A stretch of DNA of 64,000 nt from Arthrobacter citreus (GTDB lineage: Bacteria > Bacillota > Bacilli > Bacillales > Bacillaceae_G), in NCBI GenBank assembly GCA_013200995.1, contig CP053688.1:3472001-3536000 (forward strand), in the 5' to 3' direction. Of the stretch, positions 7,835 to 16,804 are shown piece by piece; within the stretch, counting starts at the first letter, position 1, and the number at the start of each line of letters is the position of its first letter. A model generated the notes under the pieces. It did no database searches and had not been told where the DNA came from. It saw only the letters and a list, made by a program, of their open reading frames with translations. A program made the translations under genes and the position numbers.

Positions 7835-8409
7835 TACTGTTGACCTTCCTCGCTAGACTGTTCTTGGCTGTTTTTATTTTGTGAATCATCATTTTTAGAG
7901 TTAGATGTTTCATTTGAATCATCATTATTCTTAGAGTTCACCGTAGGAACTTGTTCATTTATTTGCTCTTTTACTTGTTCCTGGGCATTTTGTATGATTT
8001 TGTCAATTTTCGCTTTTGCTTCTTGTACATCTTTTTCATTCTTGCTATCAATTTGCTGAATCAATTGATCTCCGTACTTTTGAAGTTCTTCCTGTGATTC
8101 TAAGCTTTTTTGTGATGCATATTTTTGTATTTCATCAGCAGATTCCTTCGCTTTTTCTTGCACCTCTGTAATTAGACGTGCTTTTTGCTTAGTAGACTCC
8201 GCTTCCGTCATTCCAATAATATAATCATTTGCTTGCTTAGTTTGTTGGCTTGTCCATGCAGTCATTGCTGCAGGTAAATTCGTATCTGCAAATGAAAACG
8301 TTGTTGCGATGAGTAATCCACCACTTAACGTAACAGATCCAATTATAAGCTTTTTAAATTTTTGGGAGATCCTCGTTTGTTTTTCCGTTTTTTCAGTGCG
8401 ATTCTGCAT
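7834..8409 (-). CDS. Secreted helical coiled-coil protein
   Basis: 191 aa. A charged N-terminus and hydrophobic stretch (about 18-40) end in SFA-DTN, a predicted signal peptidase site resembling those of the other two secreted proteins of the operon. The mature part is helical with heptad-like Glu/Lys/Gln/Ala pattern (about 60-150), then a disordered Asn/Ser/Asp/Glu-rich tail of about 40 residues. No Cys, no sortase or lipid signal. No known family recognised. Preceded by AGGAGG, second gene of the operon and coupled to the signal peptidase gene. A minor or accessory fibre component is one possibility (inference). Confidence 0.7.
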   Translation of the reverse strand: MQNRTEKTEKQTRISQKFKKLIIGSVTLSGGLLIATTFSFADTNLPAAMTAWTSQQTKQANDYIIGMTEAESTKQKARLITEVQEKAKESADEIQKYASQKSLESQEELQKYGDQLIQQIDSKNEKDVQEAKAKIDKIIQNAQEQVKEQINEQVPTVNSKNNDDSNETSNSKNDDSQNKNSQEQSSEEGQQ

Positions 8410-8500
8410 AATTTACCTCCTAATGACTACATGAAAAAAACAAACTTTTTTATTTTTCATAATTTAATAGATTTATATACTAATAGTTAACTATTAGTTC

Positions 8501-9271
8501 TTATTTATTAATTGCGTCTACTAAATCTTGCATATCTTTAGTTGCATCATTAATAGCTTTTGTTGACGTATCGTTTAAAGTTTTGATTGCATCAGTTTTT
8601 TGTGCATCGATTTCAGCTTCTAATGCAGTTTCAATACGAGTAATTTCAGCAGATAAGTGTTCTAAAACAGCCTTTTCAGAAGCTGTTGATTGATCAGTAA
8701 TTAAAGAGTTAATTTCTGCTTTAGCATCTTGAATTTTTTGAGTTAATGCGTTTACAGCTGCACTACGAGAAGAATTTAAGTTAGTTTGAAGCTTTGTATC
8801 TGCGCCTTTAGCTACTGCTGAAAGCTGTGTATTGAAACTACTGTTTAATGTAGTTGCCAATGCATCTAAATCAGAAGATGTTTTACCATTTGTTGTTGAA
8901 ATGTAGTTAGCAAAATCAGCTGGGATACTCATGTTTAAAGCAGCTAAAGCGTCAGAAATTGCAGTAAGATGTTCATTTAATGCTGCAGAAATTTGTTGAT
9001 TTGCAAATTTCGTTTGAGCATCTCCAACTAATTCAATGTTGTTTGCAGCATCAACTTTGTAGTTATTAACATTTGTTTTCATATCTGCAACTGAAGAATC
9101 ATATTTTGATTTATATGATGAAGAAAGCTCTGTTTTTGCATCAGAAGTTTTCGTATTAGCCCAGTTTGTTAATAAATCACCAGCGTTCGTGCTTGCAAAA
9201 GCGATTCCTCCAGAAATAACTAGACCAGCAGATACAATTCCAATTACAACTTTACTTTTAACCTTTTTCAT
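8501..9271 (-). CDS. Secreted all-helical protein, first gene of surface operon
   Basis: 256 aa. Signal peptide MKKVKSKVVIGIV... with predicted cut AFA-STN. The mature protein is Ala/Ser/Thr/Asp/Lys-rich, predicted to be almost entirely helical, with no Cys, Trp only in the NAGDLLTNW start, and no anchor. This composition suits an abundant extracellular structural protein. I recognise no family. The start has AAGGAGAG 8 bases upstream. A sigma-A-like promoter and a SinR-type dyad lie upstream, so SinR repression and release by SinI are expected. The N-terminus is shared with the last gene of the operon, suggesting one family. Confidence 0.72.
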   Translation of the reverse strand: MKKVKSKVVIGIVSAGLVISGGIAFASTNAGDLLTNWANTKTSDAKTELSSSYKSKYDSSVADMKTNVNNYKVDAANNIELVGDAQTKFANQQISAALNEHLTAISDALAALNMSIPADFANYISTTNGKTSSDLDALATTLNSSFNTQLSAVAKGADTKLQTNLNSSRSAAVNALTQKIQDAKAEINSLITDQSTASEKAVLEHLSAEITRIETALEAEIDAQKTDAIKTLNDTSTKAINDATKDMQDLVDAINK

Positions 9272-9307
9272 TTCTCTCTCTCCTTAAATTGTATATGGTA
9301 TGTATTT

Positions 9308-9323
9308 GTTCTTGCGTGAGAAC
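9308..9323 (-). promoter_or_regulatory. SinR-type operator of the surface-protein operon
   Basis: GTTCTTGCGTGAGAAC: two GTTCT half-sites in inverted orientation with 6 bases between, the same 16-bp geometry as the SinR dyad upstream of the B. subtilis eps operon (GTTCTCTAAAGAGAAC). It lies about 13 bases downstream of the predicted -10 box, where binding would block initiation. Confidence 0.75.
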
Positions 9324-9335
9324 GTATACAACTTA

Positions 9336-9364
9336 ACTATACAAAAGACCAAATAATCTAACAA
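9336..9364 (-). promoter_or_regulatory. Sigma-A-like promoter of the surface-protein operon
   Basis: On the minus strand TTGTTA (9364-9359), a 17-base spacer, then TATAGT (9341-9336). The transcript would start close to or inside the operator at 9308-9323. Confidence 0.6.
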
Positions 9365-10102
9365 TTGCGCCCAACACTTAAATAAACTGCTATTTCAACA
9401 ATATTCTACATATTTTTTGTCTAATTTTGTCTATATTTGTATTATTTTTTACTTTTGTGTCGTTTCTTGTAATTAAAACGCATCTTTTAGTCTATTAGAC
9501 TACCATTTAGTTCTTTTTACCTACAAAACTTTGTCGTTTGTACCCGCTTAAAGTAATAATTAACGATTTATAATTTATATATTTGTCTAATTATGACGAA
9601 GAGTTTAGTTAAGTAAAGAAGATAAATCTCAAATTCTAGGAGTAATTACTTACCAGTGTGGGCGATTATTTTTGAGTTAAGACTCTTTAAATAACCGACG
9701 CAATTTTGTAATATGTAATGTTTAAGTAAAAAATTAGATAATTCATCATCTAGCAATATAAAATAATTAATTTATCACTAGTTTTACATGTTAAAGAATA
9801 AATGCATTAATACCGTGACTTAACTTCTTAAAAGAAAATTGAAATAATTTTATAGGCAATATCAATATTCTTCTTTTAAATTTACTATTTGTCTTATTCT
9901 CCGCTTGAGCTCTTTAATCCTACCCGTCTAACCTTGTCCAATAGCGTATGCCATATAAAAATCTATCGTATTTGATATTACATAGGGACTTCAACATTGA
10001 ATAATAAGCTATTAATTTGTTAATCCTATTAATATAGTCTCCTTTAAAAAATACAATTCGCATTTAAAACTACTATATCTGTGGATATAAAATAATTTCC
10101 AC
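9365..10102. other. Long AT-rich intergenic region
   Basis: About 740 bases between the divergent surface-protein operon and the pectate-lyase-fold gene. I find no convincing gene or structured RNA. A lone GTTCTTT (9510-9516), a single SinR-type half-site, is the only recognisable element. Confidence 0.5.
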
Positions 10103-10128
10103 TAATCTACTATCACAATAATAGATTA
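10103..10128 (+). promoter_or_regulatory. Palindrome next to the -10 of the lyase-fold gene
   Basis: TAATCTACTAT and ATAATAGATTA pair around CACA with one mismatch. The dyad ends 9 bases before TATAAT, so it covers the -35 position where no consensus -35 is seen. It looks like an activator or repressor operator and differs from the SinR-type dyads. Confidence 0.5.
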
Positions 10129-10137
10129 GAACCATAC

Positions 10138-10143
10138 TATAAT
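10138..10143 (+). promoter_or_regulatory. -10 box of the lyase-fold gene
   Basis: Perfect TATAAT, 34 bases before the TTG start. No consensus -35 is present, which suggests dependence on a regulator at the adjacent palindrome. Confidence 0.5.
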
Positions 10144-10177
10144 ACATAAATTAAAAGCAATTGGAGATGTTAAGTTC

Positions 10178-12418
10178 TTGAAAAAAACATTATTTCTGTT
10201 TATTAGCGCAATATTATTACTTGCTATTGTAATAGGTAATGTTGTAGCAATTAAAAATCCACGGGATACTACTACAGGAATCGCTAAAACACCTCAAGCA
10301 AAAGTAGTTAGTCTTAGTTCACTATCACTTAATTCTTCAAACTATTCATTTAGCAAAATCAATCAAACCCAACAAGTCTCAGTAACAGCTACCTATTCAA
10401 ATCAAACTAAAAAAGACGTGACAAGTTCAGTTAAATACACAGTCTCAAATAAATTAATCGCAACAGTTAGCAGTACAGGGCAGATAAAGTCTAAGAGCAA
10501 TGGCACAACGACTTTAACAGCTAGTTTAAATGGTGTAGTTGCATCTGCTACTATTACAGTAAGTACTAGTACTCCACCTGCCAAAACTCTAACTACCCTA
10601 AATATCGTTCCTAGTAGTCTTGACTTGACCACTAACCAATCTCAATCACTAGTCGTTCAGGCAAGTTACTCAGATCAGTCAGTCGTAAACGTAACCTCAC
10701 AAAGTTCATATTCTTCATCTAACCAGAGTGTAGCGACTGTTAACACTTCTGGAGTAGTAACTACTCTTAACGCGGGCTCCGCTACAATTAGAGCTAGCTA
10801 TGGTGGTCTAACTCAGTCTATTCTAGTAAATGTCTCAGCTCCAAACGGACAAGTTAATGTCAAAAATTTTGGTGCAGTTGGCAACGGTACAACAGATGAT
10901 ACAATAGCTTTTCAATCAGCAATTGATTATCTAGGTTCAAAAGGTGGGGGAACATTGTTTGTTCCTGCAGGCACTTATAGCTTGAAACCAATCTTTTTAA
11001 AACCATTTGTAAATATAGTTGGTGAAAGTCGTGACACTGTTACTTTAAAATTATCTGATTCAAGTGGATCTGGTTATTACCGAGTCATTACAATGGCGAA
11101 TGATACAAAGATACAAAATATTACTTGTGATGGAAATGCAAAAAATCATCCTGATGGTATTGAACATATGCATTGTATATTTGCCTATGATGCAGATCGT
11201 ATTGTAATAGATAACAATCGATTAATGAATGCCGTTGGTGATGGAATTTCTATTTCAGGTTCAACTCAAACTAGTGATGATGTAACAATTTCAAATAATA
11301 TTTTAGAAAATAATGGCCGTTCAAATATTGTGGTTGAGCAAGCAAACCACTTAAAAATATTTAATAATATTAGTACAAGTACAATTGGTCGTCCTGCGTT
11401 ACACTTTGAACCATGGGAAGAAATGAATTTTGATGATGCAAAGATCTACAATAATACTTTTTCATCTAATGCAACAGATGGGGCTTATTGTATTCAACTT
11501 GAAGGTGGAAAAGGAGACAACAACTACTTTAACAATGTTGAATTCAACAATAATACGGTCACTTGTAAAACAGGTGGATTTTTAGTAATGGAAACAAATG
11601 GAGCAAAAATTCACGACAATAATATAAATGTCGAACAATTTTTTATTTGGATTAAAAATAAAGATCTAGCTGTTTATAACAATACAATTAACACAGAGGA
11701 AGGTTTTAGAGTAGAGGGTACTTGGGGAATGAACTCAGTCAACACACAGGTTTATGATAATGTTGTTTCTACTAACCAAAATGCCGTATCAATTGTTGCA
11801 GGTTCAGAGAGTACTCAATTCATGAGAAATGTATTTACAGGAAATGGGACCGGTGCAGCAGTTTACACTTTTGCGTCCGTAACAGATATAAAAAATTCTT
11901 CTTTTATTGATAATACGTTCACGAAATTTGATACTGGAATTGTCACTGATTATAATGCTTATGATGTTCTAAAAGTGGACGGGTTAACTGTTCAAGGTAA
12001 TACCTTTAAAAGTATTAATTCATATGGAGTAAATATTAAGGGAACAACAAAAAATGTTACAGTGAATCAAAATACTTTTACAGGCGTTTCTGGTGTCTCA
12101 ATTATTGTTCAAGATGGAGCAATGTCTAACATAGTCATTACAGACAATACAATTTCTTCTGGTAAGAACGGTATTTATCAAACAGCAAGTGGCAAGAAAG
12201 GTTCCTTATCAGGATTAACTATTTCAGGAAATCATATTTCCTATACAACTGATAAAGGTGACGCATGGCACACTGGCGCGGCAATAGAATTAGACCAAAA
12301 TACAACTCCTCCAACAAGTGTCTCCATTATAAATAACACATTAACTGGCAATGCAGTAAATAAGATTACTGTACCAAAAGTTTTACTACCTTACGTTCAA
12401 AATAATACCTTTAATTAA
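10178..12418 (+). CDS. Secreted Big2-domain and pectate-lyase-fold protein
   Basis: 746 aa, start TTG supported by GGAG 10 bases upstream. N-terminal signal or anchor helix (about 5-25). Two bacterial Ig-like (Big2) domains follow (about 44-130 and 138-216), with typical VTATYSNQTKKDVTSSV and ATVNTSGVVTTL patterns. Then a right-handed parallel beta-helix opens with VKNFGAVGNGTTDDTIAFQSAID, the start of the Pectate_lyase_3 family, and continues with Asn ladders (NNT, DNT, GNT) to the end. Such proteins cleave or epimerise acidic polysaccharides. No catalytic residues can be assigned by eye. Its place beside the eps cluster suggests action on the matrix polysaccharide (inference). Confidence 0.82.
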   Translation: MKKTLFLFISAILLLAIVIGNVVAIKNPRDTTTGIAKTPQAKVVSLSSLSLNSSNYSFSKINQTQQVSVTATYSNQTKKDVTSSVKYTVSNKLIATVSSTGQIKSKSNGTTTLTASLNGVVASATITVSTSTPPAKTLTTLNIVPSSLDLTTNQSQSLVVQASYSDQSVVNVTSQSSYSSSNQSVATVNTSGVVTTLNAGSATIRASYGGLTQSILVNVSAPNGQVNVKNFGAVGNGTTDDTIAFQSAIDYLGSKGGGTLFVPAGTYSLKPIFLKPFVNIVGESRDTVTLKLSDSSGSGYYRVITMANDTKIQNITCDGNAKNHPDGIEHMHCIFAYDADRIVIDNNRLMNAVGDGISISGSTQTSDDVTISNNILENNGRSNIVVEQANHLKIFNNISTSTIGRPALHFEPWEEMNFDDAKIYNNTFSSNATDGAYCIQLEGGKGDNNYFNNVEFNNNTVTCKTGGFLVMETNGAKIHDNNINVEQFFIWIKNKDLAVYNNTINTEEGFRVEGTWGMNSVNTQVYDNVVSTNQNAVSIVAGSESTQFMRNVFTGNGTGAAVYTFASVTDIKNSSFIDNTFTKFDTGIVTDYNAYDVLKVDGLTVQGNTFKSINSYGVNIKGTTKNVTVNQNTFTGVSGVSIIVQDGAMSNIVITDNTISSGKNGIYQTASGKKGSLSGLTISGNHISYTTDKGDAWHTGAAIELDQNTTPPTSVSIINNTLTGNAVNKITVPKVLLPYVQNNTFN

Positions 12419-12440
12419 TTTATAAAATGGGACAAGCAAA

Positions 12441-12476
12441 AAAACAAGCGAGATCAAATGATTTCGCTTGTTTCGG
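12441..12476. terminator. Bidirectional terminator
   Basis: AAACAAGCGA and TCGCTTGTTT pair with a 12-base loop, with A-run before and T-rich sequence after. It sits between convergent genes. Confidence 0.8.
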
Positions 12477-12491
12477 TTTAAAAACCGACTA

Positions 12492-13397
12492 TTATTTTAA
12501 TTCAAGCTGTTGACGTAAATCACTTGAGAGCGCAAGACGATTTTTTTCTGGAACCTGGTAATAATAGATTCCCTTAATCATTTCTCCACTTCCCTGTAGC
12601 TGTTCTTGTTCAATGTTCGCACCTGCTTGACGGTAATCTTTTTGAATTTTATATATTTCTTGTAGTGTAAAATTTGTTACTAAATTATGTTGAATTGACT
12701 TTAATATGTCATTATAGGCAAGTAAATTTTCAATCCTTGCTCCTTGATTGATAACAGCTTCAATAATTTGTCTTTGTCTTTCTTCCCTACCGAAGTCTCC
12801 TCTAGGGTCATCATGACGCATTCGAGTAAAGCTAAGTGCATCTTGGCCGTCTAATGAAAGTGATCCTTTTTTGAAATGGACTCCATCATTCCAAAAATCT
12901 AGTGTATTATTCACATTTACGCCACCGATTGCATCGACAACATCTTTAAATCCCTCCATATTTACTTCCATGTAATAATCTATCGGAATATTAAGGAGCT
13001 TCTCCACAGTATTAACGGACATTTGCACACCACCAAAGGCATATGCATGATTAATTTTATCCACTTTATTTTTTCCTACAATTAAAGTACGGGTATCTCG
13101 AGGAATACTTATTATTTTAGTAGTATTCGTGTTAGGGTTGACTGTCAATAACATTAGTGAATCAGAGCGCCCTCGATCTCCTTCACGTTTATCCACACCC
13201 AATAATAAAATAGAAAATGGATCTTTTTTTATTACGTTTACTGGTTCAGGTCTTCTTGTTGTTTTTTTAATAGGTTGATAGATTACTTTACCTGTACTTT
13301 CCACTTGATGATAGATGAACATACCTGTTATACCAGCAACTACTACTAAGCCAATTAAAGTTAAACCTAATCTTATAAGCATCTTTTTCCACGTCAC
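12492..13397 (-). CDS. LytR-CpsA-Psr (LCP) family cell-wall polymer ligase
   Basis: 301 aa from GTG at 13397, chosen because AAAGGAGC lies 9 bases upstream; a longer frame to 13484 has no ribosome site. One N-terminal membrane helix (about 6-27), then the LCP domain (about 60-215) with LLLGVDKREGDRGRSDSLML, ISIPRDTR, the KINHAYAFGG loop, and RMRHDDPRGDFGREERQRQ carrying the conserved Arg residues. LCP enzymes transfer undecaprenyl-linked polymers such as teichoic acid or capsule to peptidoglycan. At the end of an exopolysaccharide cluster it could anchor that polymer to the wall. Confidence 0.9.
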   Translation of the reverse strand: MTWKKMLIRLGLTLIGLVVVAGITGMFIYHQVESTGKVIYQPIKKTTRRPEPVNVIKKDPFSILLLGVDKREGDRGRSDSLMLLTVNPNTNTTKIISIPRDTRTLIVGKNKVDKINHAYAFGGVQMSVNTVEKLLNIPIDYYMEVNMEGFKDVVDAIGGVNVNNTLDFWNDGVHFKKGSLSLDGQDALSFTRMRHDDPRGDFGREERQRQIIEAVINQGARIENLLAYNDILKSIQHNLVTNFTLQEIYKIQKDYRQAGANIEQEQLQGSGEMIKGIYYYQVPEKNRLALSSDLRQQLELK

Positions 13398-13544
13398 AAT
13401 TACTTGCTCCTTTTTCACTAGAAGTTCACCAATGAGAATAACTATTTTTATAATGCAAGTGATAACACTCTTGATTAAGAACAAATCATTTTTGTATAGA
13501 ATGCATAATAAAGAAGTGGACCTGAAAACGCTTAATGAAATGCA

Positions 13545-14198
13545 TTACAATTCTAAGTATTTCATAATATCCTTAACGGTTTCCGCGATATATACATTTT
13601 TACTTTGAATAACATCCTCCTTGCTTTTAAATCCATATCCGTATGTTACCGCAATAAAATCAATTCCTACATTTTCGGCACCAACTGCATCATGAACACT
13701 ATCACCTATTAAAACAACTTCTGACAGGTCAACCTGTTGTAAATCTTTTAGACATAACTGTATTATGTCTGCTTTGCTAAGTGTATCCATCTCATCAATC
13801 CCATTAATTGAGTCAAAGTACGTCACTAATTCAAAATTTAATAAAATATCTTTTGCTAAATCATCTCTTTTAAGGGTAGCTACTGCTGTTTTATACCCTT
13901 TCCCTTTTAAGGTAACTAATAACTCTTGTATAAACTCATAATGCTTTGCTTCAAATTGACCTTTTTCTCTGTATCTCTTTCGATAGATTTCTACAGCTTC
14001 TCTGGCTTTACTTTCGGTATAGCCACATTCACGCATAAAAGAGTAAAAAGGTGATGGACCGATAAAGCTTTTTTGTTGTGTTGACGTCAAATTTGGACCG
14101 CCCATTTTATTTGCTGTATAACTAGCACCTACCATAATACCTTCCGAAGTATCTAACAAGGTTCCATCTAAGTCGAATATAACAGTAGAATATCTCAT
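13545..14198 (-). CDS. HAD-family phosphatase (phosphoglycolate phosphatase-like)
   Basis: 217 aa. HAD motif I FDLDGTLLDTSEG at the N-terminus with the Asp nucleophile and Asp acid/base. An alpha-helical cap follows (about 18-85), then motif II in VATLKRD, a Lys near KADII, and motif IV IGDSVHDAVGAENVG. This is the Gph/PpaX-type subfamily acting on small phosphorylated sugars. Located right after the KdsB-like/aldolase pair, it may remove a phosphate in synthesis of the activated sugar, as KdsC does in Kdo synthesis (inference). GGGAGG ribosome site. Confidence 0.82.
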   Translation of the reverse strand: MRYSTVIFDLDGTLLDTSEGIMVGASYTANKMGGPNLTSTQQKSFIGPSPFYSFMRECGYTESKAREAVEIYRKRYREKGQFEAKHYEFIQELLVTLKGKGYKTAVATLKRDDLAKDILLNFELVTYFDSINGIDEMDTLSKADIIQLCLKDLQQVDLSEVVLIGDSVHDAVGAENVGIDFIAVTYGYGFKSKEDVIQSKNVYIAETVKDIMKYLEL

Positions 14199-14222
14199 TT
14201 TACCTCCCGTAAAACTATAAGC

Positions 14223-15842
14223 CTAAATTTTAATGATTAAATTTGAATCACTATATATACTAGTCGTAACAAAATTCACCTTCATTGTTTTCTCAAGTAA
14301 CAATAGTTGCTTTCTTATATCTTTATTCTTCTTTACGAGCTCCTCCATTTCCATATTGTTAATCAATTCTGGAGAAAAATAATTTGTTAACTTATCTAAT
14401 GTAAAGCCATCAAAACCAGCCAAGTAGACCTTACTTACTGACAACCGGTTTAATAAATTGAGTAGCATTAAACCTGCGTTATCAGATATCGAGATTTTAT
14501 CTACTAGTAAGTCAGAATAATTGACTACTAATGACTCAGGTTCTATAGAATTAGGAATATTTGATGTAGTGATAATTGAAATGGCATTCTTGATTTCTTT
14601 AATTGAGTCTTTCATGCTCTTAAATCTCTTTATATTACTCATAAAAATTGCATCTATTTCAAACTGTTCTGGAATAAAATTCACACTAAAAACGTAAGGA
14701 TTATGTTCGTTAATAAATTCATCTATTTTTTCTCGTTCCGTCTCAATAGACCTTCCAGGAGCAATTATTAACACCTTTTTATTGAATATAATTTGATGTA
14801 ATTTTTCGAGATTACTTGAATCGTCAATAAACTGGATTTGGTGGTTTATATATAAGTCCTCGACATATAACTCATCGTAAATATCTCTTTTTTTAGTTGG
14901 TAGCTGCTTTAATATGGTATTAATAGCCTTCACGGAAATTGTCTGCTTATTGATTAAAAATGATGCATAATTCGGATGGCAGTTATTTATTGCTGCAATA
15001 TAGTATGGAACTGAGTATCCCCACTGAGAAGAAGTCGAAAACTTACTTAAATGCTCATCTACAATTTCCAATAATGATACTACACTGTACTTCTCTTCAA
15101 TATTTTCATTAATATATTGAGTTACAAGCTCTGTGCAAAGATTCCCTGCTCCCCTTCCCATTCCAAATACTGATGAATCAATGATTATATTTCGCTTCGT
15201 GTTGAGTGTTAGTAGTTCTTGAGCATTTGAAAATGATAATTGGAGATTATTATGTGAATGAAATCCTATACTGATTGATTCATCCAAGTTATGGTCAATT
15301 AAATGGTACATTCTTAATAAATTATTTTTGTACATAATACCAAGTGTATCGACTAAATAAAATGCATATGGCTTTAACTGATTTACCTTGTGAATAAGTT
15401 CTAGAAGTTTCTCGTCAGAATAACTAGTAGTACCAACTGGCTGTATAAAAACTTTATACCCTTTATCCATTAACAACTTTCCATATGATAAAGCTTCTTC
15501 AATTTCCTTTTCATTCTCATGAAACGTTATCCGAAAACCATCAATAGACATGCCATCGTAATCATTTATTTTATTTATTGAAATATAAGGTTGGTCGATC
15601 ATACCTACATAAGTAATGTCTTTTTTCTTTGGGCTAATAAATTCTTTTATATTTTCTACATCATTAAAGATTGATTTATTATGATCTAAATCGACATCTC
15701 TAATAAATCCACATTCTATAATATCAATATTTGACTTCGCTAATTTTTCAATTATTTTCTTTATGTTCTTTTGCCCAAAATTCCAATTATTTATATAACC
15801 GCCATCGCGTAAGGTACAGTCGAGTAACCTAATATTATTCAT
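14223..15842 (-). CDS. DRE-TIM aldolase fused to a DUF115/MptE-like domain
   Basis: 539 aa from ATG at 15842, two bases after the stop of the preceding gene with GTGGTGT as ribosome site. Residues 5-270 form an HMGL-like TIM barrel with the LLDCTLRDGGY signature (Arg-Asp catalytic pair), a GFHSHNNLQLS metal-binding His segment and GMGRGAGN. This resembles 4-hydroxy-2-oxovalerate aldolases. Residues about 335-510 resemble DUF115/6-hydroxymethylpterin-pyrophosphokinase-like Rossmann proteins (LIIAPGRSIETE, YLAGFDGF). The fusion with a CMP-sugar synthetase neighbour suggests it makes a 2-keto-3-deoxy sugar acid. Substrate unknown. Confidence 0.78.
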   Translation of the reverse strand: MNNIRLLDCTLRDGGYINNWNFGQKNIKKIIEKLAKSNIDIIECGFIRDVDLDHNKSIFNDVENIKEFISPKKKDITYVGMIDQPYISINKINDYDGMSIDGFRITFHENEKEIEEALSYGKLLMDKGYKVFIQPVGTTSYSDEKLLELIHKVNQLKPYAFYLVDTLGIMYKNNLLRMYHLIDHNLDESISIGFHSHNNLQLSFSNAQELLTLNTKRNIIIDSSVFGMGRGAGNLCTELVTQYINENIEEKYSVVSLLEIVDEHLSKFSTSSQWGYSVPYYIAAINNCHPNYASFLINKQTISVKAINTILKQLPTKKRDIYDELYVEDLYINHQIQFIDDSSNLEKLHQIIFNKKVLIIAPGRSIETEREKIDEFINEHNPYVFSVNFIPEQFEIDAIFMSNIKRFKSMKDSIKEIKNAISIITTSNIPNSIEPESLVVNYSDLLVDKISISDNAGLMLLNLLNRLSVSKVYLAGFDGFTLDKLTNYFSPELINNMEMEELVKKNKDIRKQLLLLEKTMKVNFVTTSIYSDSNLIIKI

Positions 15843-15844
15843 AT

Positions 15845-16588
15845 TTACACCACACATTCAAGTCGATTTTTAATAATGATTCTTACTTTATCCAAATCTT
15901 TTGGGGTATCAACAGATAATGTAGTTACTTCTGCTTCGATAAATTTAATTTTTTGCCCGTTCTCCAAAAATCTAAATTCATCTATATCTTCCGCTTCTTC
16001 AATAGGGCCTCTTTTGGCCTTATAACAAAACTCTAAAGCACTTTTTGTAAAACATTGAACACCAACAAATTTTTTAAAATTAAATTCATAAGTCCCTTTT
16101 GGATACGGAATTGGACTTCTTGCCATATATAACCCATATCCATATACATCAGTAACAACTTTAATTTTCGAAATATCAACCGCTTCAAGTGGATTTCTTA
16201 AAACTGTCATAAGATTCGCTACATAGTTTGCACTTGGGTCGACATCATCTTTCGGTAATATTTTACATATAGCTTCTGAATCAATTAATGGTTCGTCTCC
16301 ATTTACGTTTACATAAAAATCTGCATCTATCTTAGTAGAAACTTCATATAGTCGATCTAAATGTGTTTTATGACTTTCTGACGTCATCACTGTTTTAATA
16401 CCGTGCTCCTCACAAACAGTTTGAATTCGGATATCATCAGTTGCAACATAGACTTCACTTAATTCGGCGACCTTTTTAACTTGTTGGTGTACCCACCATA
16501 TCATTGGTTTCCCACTTATATCAGCTAAAGGTTTACCTTTAAATCTCGAAGAATTAAATCTTGCTGGAATAACTCCAATCATTTTCAT
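15845..16588 (-). CDS. KdsB-like CMP-sugar cytidylyltransferase
   Basis: 247 aa from ATG at 16588, which has GGAGG 8 bases upstream; an upstream frame extension to 16636 lacks one. Nucleotidyltransferase motifs: IGVIPARFNSSRFKGKPLADI at the N-terminus, VATDD, and NVNGDEPLI in place of the KdsB NVQGDEP. KdsB makes CMP-Kdo from CTP in Gram-negative bacteria. In a Gram-positive polysaccharide locus it more likely activates a Kdo-like or other ulosonic acid made by the next gene. A sigma-A-like promoter and a 16-bp dyad lie upstream, so this is probably the first gene of a sub-operon. Confidence 0.85.
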   Translation of the reverse strand: MKMIGVIPARFNSSRFKGKPLADISGKPMIWWVHQQVKKVAELSEVYVATDDIRIQTVCEEHGIKTVMTSESHKTHLDRLYEVSTKIDADFYVNVNGDEPLIDSEAICKILPKDDVDPSANYVANLMTVLRNPLEAVDISKIKVVTDVYGYGLYMARSPIPYPKGTYEFNFKKFVGVQCFTKSALEFCYKAKRGPIEEAEDIDEFRFLENGQKIKFIEAEVTTLSVDTPKDLDKVRIIIKNRLECVV

Positions 16589-16692
16589 AGGCTTTTCCTC
16601 CATATTTATTAAATAGTTGTTTTTTATAACGAACAAAATATTGAAAAAAATAAACTATTTTTTTACATAAATAATTGATAAAGACCACTTTC

Positions 16693-16708
16693 GTTCACAA
16701 TAAAGAAC
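16693..16708 (-). promoter_or_regulatory. SinR-type dyad upstream of the KdsB-like gene
   Basis: GTTCACAATAAAGAAC, with arms extended to TCGTTC and GAACGA. Same 16-bp spacing as the operator at 9308-9323, one half-site reading GTTCA instead of GTTCT. It lies about 14 bases downstream of the predicted -10. Confidence 0.6.
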
Positions 16709-16721
16709 GAATTGTAAACTA

Positions 16722-16750
16722 AAATTATCACTTATTAATTTTAGTGTCAA
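16722..16750 (-). promoter_or_regulatory. Promoter of the KdsB-like sub-operon
   Basis: Perfect TTGACA on the minus strand (16750-16745). The -10 is GATAAT after 15 bases or TAATTT after 17 bases. It stands in the only sizeable gap of the lower cluster. Confidence 0.6.
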
Positions 16751-16804
16751 TTAAATAATAGAATTTTCTGAATTATACTCCGTACTTTATAAATCTTTTT
16801 ATAA

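Noticed and set aside
10172..10178. GTTCTTG before the lyase-fold gene as a SinR site
   Set aside because: Single half-site overlapping the TTG start; no partner half-site.
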